DNA from: Alopecurus myosuroides
Taxonomy: Eukaryota; Streptophyta; Magnoliopsida; Poales; Poaceae
Length of the DNA stretch: 64,000 nucleotides
Reading direction: 5' to 3'
Assembly (NCBI GenBank): GCA_028641055.1
Contig: CM054062.1
Location: 23,258,536-23,322,535 of the forward strand
This document shows, in pieces, positions 58,161 to 64,000 of the stretch. The position numbers and the translations under genes were made by a program. Below the pieces are notes generated by a model, which saw only the letters and a program-made list of their open reading frames with translations, did no database searches and was not told where the DNA came from. Position 1 is the first letter of the stretch, and every line of letters starts with the position of its first letter.

Positions 58161-59530
58161 TGTTCCAAACATTTTGGTCCTCCTGAAAATGGAGAGATAC
58201 ACTTTGGACCCTTTTAGTATTACTATATCCTCCAATCGTTTGGCCAGACACAGCCGATAATAGTCACGAGTATATCGAAATACATAATGAGAAAAGGGAG
58301 TGATATCGGTATGAGGCTAACATGTATAGTGATCAAAGAGTCCGATTACATGGATACCGACATCTCAGCTCGAGATATCACTAGTTCCGTGAAGAAAATG
58401 TATTTGTAACATGATAAACAAAAGGTTTGTACGTTCTGTTCGTGAATGCACATGAACCATCTTGTGTGTTCAAGGCTCTGCTATTGGCTATTGTTTGAAA
58501 ATTGTTGCAGACATCTCTGTGTTACCGAACCTACTGGGTCGCACACTTAAGGTGATTCAGTAATCTATTGAGAGTTTTTTTGCAGGGTAGTTCATATGAG
58601 AACTATCAGAAACATTTTGATATTATCAAAACAATCTTGATAAAACTTTGAAAGTCTTACAGAGGATTTTAATAGAGGACATATGACGTCGGACAGACCT
58701 CGAAAGTTTTCTAGGAATTTTATAAGCCGACATGAGATGTCCCGGGGTTACAAATGGTTTCTACCACTATCGTATTAATTCCAAGATTTTATTTAAGTGG
58801 TATATAATTATATGGAAGGGTTTCGGAAAAAAACTGGACGAAGGGAGAAGTGTCGGGAGGGGCCACTAGGTACCCTACGGCTACGCCCCACTTGGGGCGG
58901 ACACATTGGCCACAGAAGCCCACCCTGGCCACCCGCATCCCTCCTTGGGCTATCCCCCACTTACCTTGGGGGGCAAGGTACCCAATTGGTGGGGGTACTC
59001 GGTTAGGGCCACAAGGCCCTAGCCCAACTTGGATTGGGGGGAGGGGGTGCGGTGCACCTGCCCTATTCGTGGAGGCAGCGACGGTCAAGGGGTGGGAGCC
59101 CCTCCCATCCCAACTATATATACCCCCTCCCTCATTGGGAGATATACTTTGGAGCCCTCATGTCCCTCTCCTCTCATGTGTTGAGAAACATCTATACTCG
59201 CATACATATCTAATTTAGTAGATTAGATATAACTACACCTACGTTGAAAGGTTGTTCTCTCATCTCTATCATCAAGCTCCTGATGGCAGAGTGCCGACGG
59301 GTTAAAACTCCAGACGCGTGGATACAGACAGAGAGATCATCTGTTTGATCTTGAACGCGGGAACGGGAAATCAGCGACGTCTTCATACTAGGTTTAGTAC
59401 GCTGATCTTCAATATACTTCATCGACAACATCTACTTGTGCTATCGGTGTTTGTGAGTACTAGATCTAACCTTGTAGTTGCATCTTCTTATATTGATGTT
59501 GTGTGTTACATAGAACATTGATTTTTTTTT
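58161..59530 (+). repeat. LTR-like segment B, diverged relative of A
   Basis: It carries the same landmarks in the same order (ATGGAGAGATACACTTTGG near 58190, CGCACACTTAAGG near 58541, CAACTATATATACCCC near 59111) with low overall similarity to A. It ends near a T-run at 59521. Two directly adjacent relatives could be LTRs of an element whose inside was lost, or two independent insertions. Confidence 0.4.
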
Positions 59531-60020
59531 TGTTTTCCATACATACAACCTTATATTTTATTACCTTCAAGGTTCTTGGTCCTAATAGCTCCGACGCGCT
59601 AAACCTCTTTGATGAAATAAGGCCCTTTTCATTTGGAGAGAAGCTTGCCTACAAAAATACCTAAGACAAGACTTCTACCAGAGTATTTAATCACCAATAT
59701 TAAATTCACGCTTTAGAATCCTATTTTAATGCCACTTTTTCACCATTTCCTTCAACAAATCGACATTTTCATAAATCTCACTTCTCCATTCATCTAAAGA
59801 ACTCATATCAAGCAATATTTTCTCACCAGCAAGTTTCAAGTCATATATAAGTTGTCTAACAATCCAATAAGCTATGTGCTCTAATTAAAGAGGTCAATGC
59901 CATGCCATCCCATAAACCATCTTATAAGGAGACATACCCATATGATATCTATAAGCGGTTTTATAAGCCCAAAGAGTATCATTAAGTTTTTAGATAAAAG
60001 GAATCACATGCCCTACTTTA
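59531..60020 (-). pseudogene. Athila-like integrase remnant
   Basis: On the minus strand short readable stretches such as NDTLWAYKTAYRYHMGMSPY fit the C-terminal part of an Athila-type integrase. The region has several stops and frame changes and no intact ORF. It may belong to the Athila-like element to the left or to a separate copy into which LINE 2 inserted. Confidence 0.45.
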
Positions 60021-60150
60021 AATTAATAAAGCAAGTAGTTTTAGGTTCGAACGGAATGGGACTTAATACATGCTGGTGGCCTACAGCTTCGCCAACTGAT
60101 AAAAGTAAAAACTGGGCCGGTCTCCCCAGCAACAAACCGGAAAGGAAAAG

Positions 60151-63100
60151 CTACGCAGACTGCGGCGGGGGAAGTGGTGGAGGTAGCAACGAGCGGAAGA
60201 TGTCCTTGAGTCCGGTAGCGAGCTGCAGAAGGATCGTCTTGCATGGCTCCTTAGCGAGATTTGCCCAAACCTGCACAAATATTGACATTTTGAAAATTAC
60301 ATCAGCCGGCCGCTTAGGAGCAATGGCGTCGATTGCTAATTTATTGCGAGTGAGCCACAGGGACCAGCCTAACGCCGCGAGCAGCACCCAGCTGGTGCGA
60401 CGTTGGCTCCCTAACAAGGACTGATGAATGGCGAAGAACTGGGGGAAGGTGGCCGGACTCCAGCTGTAGCCCAGCAGCTGTCTGATCACGCTCCAGCCCA
60501 GCCTGGCCAGGGAGCATTTGAACTATATATGCGATGCATCTTCAACCTTGCCGCAGAGAGCGCAGAACCGGCGGGTCGGCGAGGAGTGACCAAAGAATTT
60601 ATTCCTCGTCGGAAGTCTATCAAGGGCAAGTTGCCAAGTGAAAATCTTGACTTTGAAGGGGATGTGCGCCGACCAGATGTCCCTACACATTATGATCGTC
60701 GCCCCGCGCACGAGTTTGTTGTACATCGAGGCTACCGAAAAACGGCCCGAGGTTTCGAGAGCCCACGAGATCGAGTCTGCCCCCGCAGTGAGACCCACCT
60801 CGGCCAGCTCCGAATTTAACCTAAGCCACTGGTCCGCACATAGGGGTGAGAAGTTGCGTCTAAAGCGTAGCCCCTCGGGTTCGAAAGCCGCGGCAACAGA
60901 GATGTCGGGACTAGCGCATATCTCAAATAACGCGGGGAATTTATCCCTAAGGGGGCCCTCCCCGGTCCACCAGTCCAACCAAAACAGCGCCCGACGGCCG
61001 TCTTGGACTGAGAACTTGGCCCCCAACTTAAAGAGATGTTTGATCTTGTGGAGGCTAAGCCAGAATTGGGAGCCCCCCCGTGGCTCCACCGCAAAGATGT
61101 TAGTCGCCTCGGGGTATTTAGCCGTGATGATGGAGCGCCAGATCGAGTCGTCGTCTTGAAAAAGCTTCCAAACCCATTTGAGAAGCAGCGCCTTATTCAT
61201 AAGCTTGGTATTGGTCAGTCCCAGACCCCCACAATCTTTGGGACGACATACCGCTGGCCAGTTGACCATATGTCCTCTACGTTTATTACCCGCTCCCTCC
61301 TAGAAGAAGCACACCCGGATTGAATCAAACTTCTCGTGCACTCCATCTTGTAGCAAGAATAGCCCCATAACATAGGTGGGTAAGGCATCGAGACATGCGT
61401 TGGACAGAATCAACCTCCCTCCCGAGGAAAGTAGCCTGCCCATCCACACCTCGACGCGCGCGCCTAGTTTTTGTACCAGGAACTTCCATTGGTCGATGGT
61501 CAACTTTCTGTCCGAGATAGGGAGGCCGAGATAGAGGAAGGGGAAGGAGCCCAGCTTGCAGTTGAGCATGTTGGCGATGCAAATCTGCTCGGCCTGGGAT
61601 TCTCCGAGGATGAAGGCCTCCGATTTGTGGAAGTTGATCCAGAGCCCAGACATCTCCTCGAAGCAAAGCAGCAGGAATTTCAGGTTGGCAATGTCGATGT
61701 CTTTATTCTGGATCAGGATGATGGTATCATCCGCATACTGCAGGTGGGAGAGCCCCCCCAGGACCAAGTGGGGAACCACGCCACTAATATGGCCCGCAGC
61801 GCAGGCTGCGGAGAGAATGGCCGAGAGGGCTTCGGCAATAAAATTAAACAGAAGGGGTGAGAGAGGGTCCCCCTGGCGCACCCCTCGTTTGTTACGGAAG
61901 TAGGGGCCGATCTTCCCATTAATAGAGATTGCTGTTTGCCCTCCGGCGGTAAGCTGCTCGACACGATGAATAAAGCCTTGGTCGAAACCTTTCCGCCTCA
62001 GGACTTCGAGGAGGAAGGACCAGTTAACTCTATTGTAGGCTTTTTCGAAGTCTAATTTGAGCAGGATGCCCCCTTGTTCTTGACCCTTAATTCGTGCACC
62101 ACCTCGTGAAGGGCCAGGGCCCCGTCCAAGATGAACCTGCCTTTGAGGAAGGCAGTCTGGTTAGGGCTGATCACGCTGTTAGCAATTGGGTCCAGGCGTG
62201 AGGCAAATGCTTTGGAGATGATCTTGAAAATAATGTTGATCAAGGCGAAGGGTCTGAATTGTGAGATCTGGTCCGCCCCTTGGACTTTTGGAATGAGCGA
62301 AATAACCCTAAAGTTCAGGCGGGAAACGTCGATACGGCCAAGGATAAAGTTGTTGAGCATATGCAGCACCCCCAGCTTGCATAGAGGCCAACAACGCCGG
62401 TAGAAGGCTACCGGAAACCCATCCGGGCCAGGCGCCGTGTTTTCTTTCATGTCCCACACTTCTGCTTCCAGTTCCGCCTCGGAGAAGGTAAGAAGTAGCC
62501 CCTCGTTCTCAGCCCGCGAGACTCGCCTCTCTTCCGTGCACATGTTATGGACCAGAGCCAGGCGGCGGGTAGACTCAGTACCTAGCAGGTCGCGATAGTA
62601 CGCATAGATATGCTATTGGATGTGGAAAGGGTCGCTAATCGGTCCCTCCGGCGAAATCAGCATAGTGATGACGCATTTCCTTCGTCTGCCATTCGCCACT
62701 GCATGAAAGTAGGCCGTGTTTGCATCCCCTTGCAAAGCCCACCTAACCCTCCCACGCTGGCGCCAGTATTCCTCTTCCTGCTGGAAGATCGCAAGTAGTT
62801 GGTCTTCCAGGTGGTATCGGAGAACCCACTCGTCCTCGTCGATGCCCACCGAGTCCGCTTTCTCGTCCAGAGACTTAATATGGGCGAGGAGACTAATCTT
62901 GCGCCGTCTGGCCTCTCTACCCTGATTTCGGCTCCACCCACGGAGGTATTGTCGCAGGCCCCCAGCCATGTGCTTCCACCAGTCAAGGATATCGCGCCCC
63001 CTGCCCGCGACATGAGGGTAGTCCACTGTAAATGGAGCAGGTCCTTGAAACCCTCGATCTCGAACCATCCTAACTCGAAGAAGAAACGATTGGAGCGAAT

Positions 63101-63803
63101 TGGGGGGCCCCTGCCCGAATCCCAAATGAGAGGGCAATGATCTAAGCCCAGGATTGGGTCTGCAGCAAGAGATGACAGCGGGAAAAGGGGATCGAGCTCG
63201 GGATCGATCAGCACATGGTCTAAGACACACCGCACCAGGTCACGCTGACGATTTGTCCAAGTGTATCTTGCCCCGGACCATGGAACCTCAGTCAGAGCCC
63301 ATTCTGCTATATGATCGTTGAACAATTCGATGCGTTGCCAGTTTATGTTATCGTTGTTCTTGTCCTCGGCTCGCCTAAGAAGATTGAAGTCGCCTCCCAT
63401 AAGCACTGGGAAACGAGACGCGACTACTTTGGCAGTAAGCTCAGCTAAGAAAGTTGGGGAGTCAGCATGTCTAGCTGGACCGTAAACCCCAATGAAGGTC
63501 ATGATTTTATTCTCCGCACGGATGAGACAGGTTACACTCAGGAAGGATTGACCCCTGTCAATACTTTCCACCTCAAAGGCGCTATCCCGAAGGCCCAACA
63601 GGATGCCCCCTGAACGGCCCGATAGCCAACACCAGAAGAATTTTTCTCCTACGTCCAAGCCCTGGAGTTCGAAGTCGGAAAAGTCCTGTTTCATGGTCTC
63701 TTGGAGCACTGATGCCAATGCTATGACTGCGAAGGATTTCCCTAATCAAAGTCCGACGCCCCTTGCGCCCAAACCCCCGGATATTCCAGAATAGAATCCG
63801 CAT
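60151..63803 (-). pseudogene. LINE ORF2: endonuclease-reverse transcriptase, broken
   Basis: It starts MRILFWNIRGFGRKG (63801-63803). The endonuclease (LMGGDFNLLRR, later GLDHCPLIWD), RT (GPDGFPVAFYRRCW, RQGDPLSPLLF, catalytic YADD at 61726-61737) and a zf-RVT-like end (CALCGKVEDASH near 60540) follow in order. Frame changes are needed near 63700, in the linker around 63030, near 62610-62540, near 62050, between 61300 and 61269, and near 60520, so the copy is dead. Each piece is individually clear. Family function is as for LINE 1 ORF2. Confidence 0.9.
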
Positions 63804-64000
63804 TATAACTGTGCGCCTTCGGCCCGTGCTTGGCGGGTCACTGGGCGCCGTCCTAGCAGCGCCGCAGATTTCAAGCGTTTCCTAACTTGGAGAGAGGGTG
63901 GGGCTTTAGCCGCCCCCTCCCCTGGGCACCCCGAAGGTGAGCCCACTTCGACTGGGAAAGAGACGATGGGGAGGGCCCTGGGCGCCCCCTCCCTGGGGGC
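63803..64000 (-). CDS. LINE 2 ORF1, C-terminal end (partial)
   Basis: Open from the window edge to the TAA at 63803-63805, this frame ends with a basic tail (VRKRLKSAALLGRRPVTRQ). Its stop overlaps the ORF2 start as TAATG, one shared base. Such overlaps are used by some non-LTR elements for reinitiation of ORF2 translation. Only about 65 residues are visible, so the identity rests on position and the basic tail. Confidence 0.5.
   Translation of the reverse strand, partial: APREGAPRALPIVSFPVEVGSPSGCPGEGAAKAPPSLQVRKRLKSAALLGRRPVTRQARAEGAQL

Larger units (their letters stand above)
60021..64000 (-). mobile_element. LINE 2, partial (runs out of the window)
   Basis: A second plant L1-type LINE on the minus strand, GC-richer than LINE 1 and from a different subfamily. 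It shows the ORF1 C-terminus, the ORF1/ORF2 overlap and ORF2 down to its end near 60151, then a 3' UTR. No poly-A run is visible where the 3' end should be (about 60005-60100), so that boundary and its target duplication are uncertain. Confidence 0.85.

Overview
The window looks like intergenic DNA from a large grass genome, most likely a Triticeae cereal (wheat, Aegilops, barley or rye). I infer this from the content: essentially all 64 kb is nested retrotransposons, with kilobase-long LTRs, a Sirevirus/Maximus-like Copia LTR, Athila-type LTRs and two plant LINEs. I found no convincing host gene, rRNA, functional tRNA or CRISPR array.

Layout. 1-691: end of an unidentified LTR element (minus). 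692-8137: a 5'-truncated Ty3/gypsy chromovirus ('element 1', plus), with broken pol and a complete 4.5 kb 3' LTR. 8138-13034: an Athila-like element (minus), internal region plus LTR. 13035-54945: a four-layer nest. The outer host is a Copia/Sirevirus-like element (13035-13807 and 52046-54945). A minus-strand LINE (13808-52032, 13-bp target duplication) lies in it. A plus-strand chromovirus in a three-LTR tandem form ('element 3', 18344-49247, target duplication AGTCT) interrupts LINE ORF1. A young, intact minus-strand chromovirus of the same family ('element 2', 23007-37466, target duplication TCCAT) lies inside a long LTR of element 3. 54946-60020: a second Athila-like LTR with a little gag-like coding, two related but diverged LTR-like segments, and an Athila-like integrase remnant. 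About 60021-64000: a second minus-strand LINE that runs out of the window.

The chromovirus family is the interesting part. Element 2 has LTRs of exactly equal length (4315 bp; I count about seven differences by eye), a tRNA-Met-type primer site, one uninterrupted 1462-aa Gag-PR-RT-RNaseH-INT-chromodomain ORF, and a separate ORF of about 260-271 aa upstream of gag. That ORF is also open in element 3 (same length from a shared Met, about 81% identical by eye) although element 3 gag-pol is broken. Its N-terminal part resembles a double-stranded-RNA-binding domain.

Inside the LTRs themselves I see further structure kept across three diverged subfamilies: a split acidic ORF (two small exons, matching codon phase, a GC-AG intron, indels only in multiples of three), a tRNA-like A-box/B-box module, a hairpin with compensatory and wobble changes, and a cluster of short palindromes. 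These suggest that the very long U5 of this family carries spliced coding and RNA-structural functions. All of this comes from reading the sequence; no alignment or database search was run.
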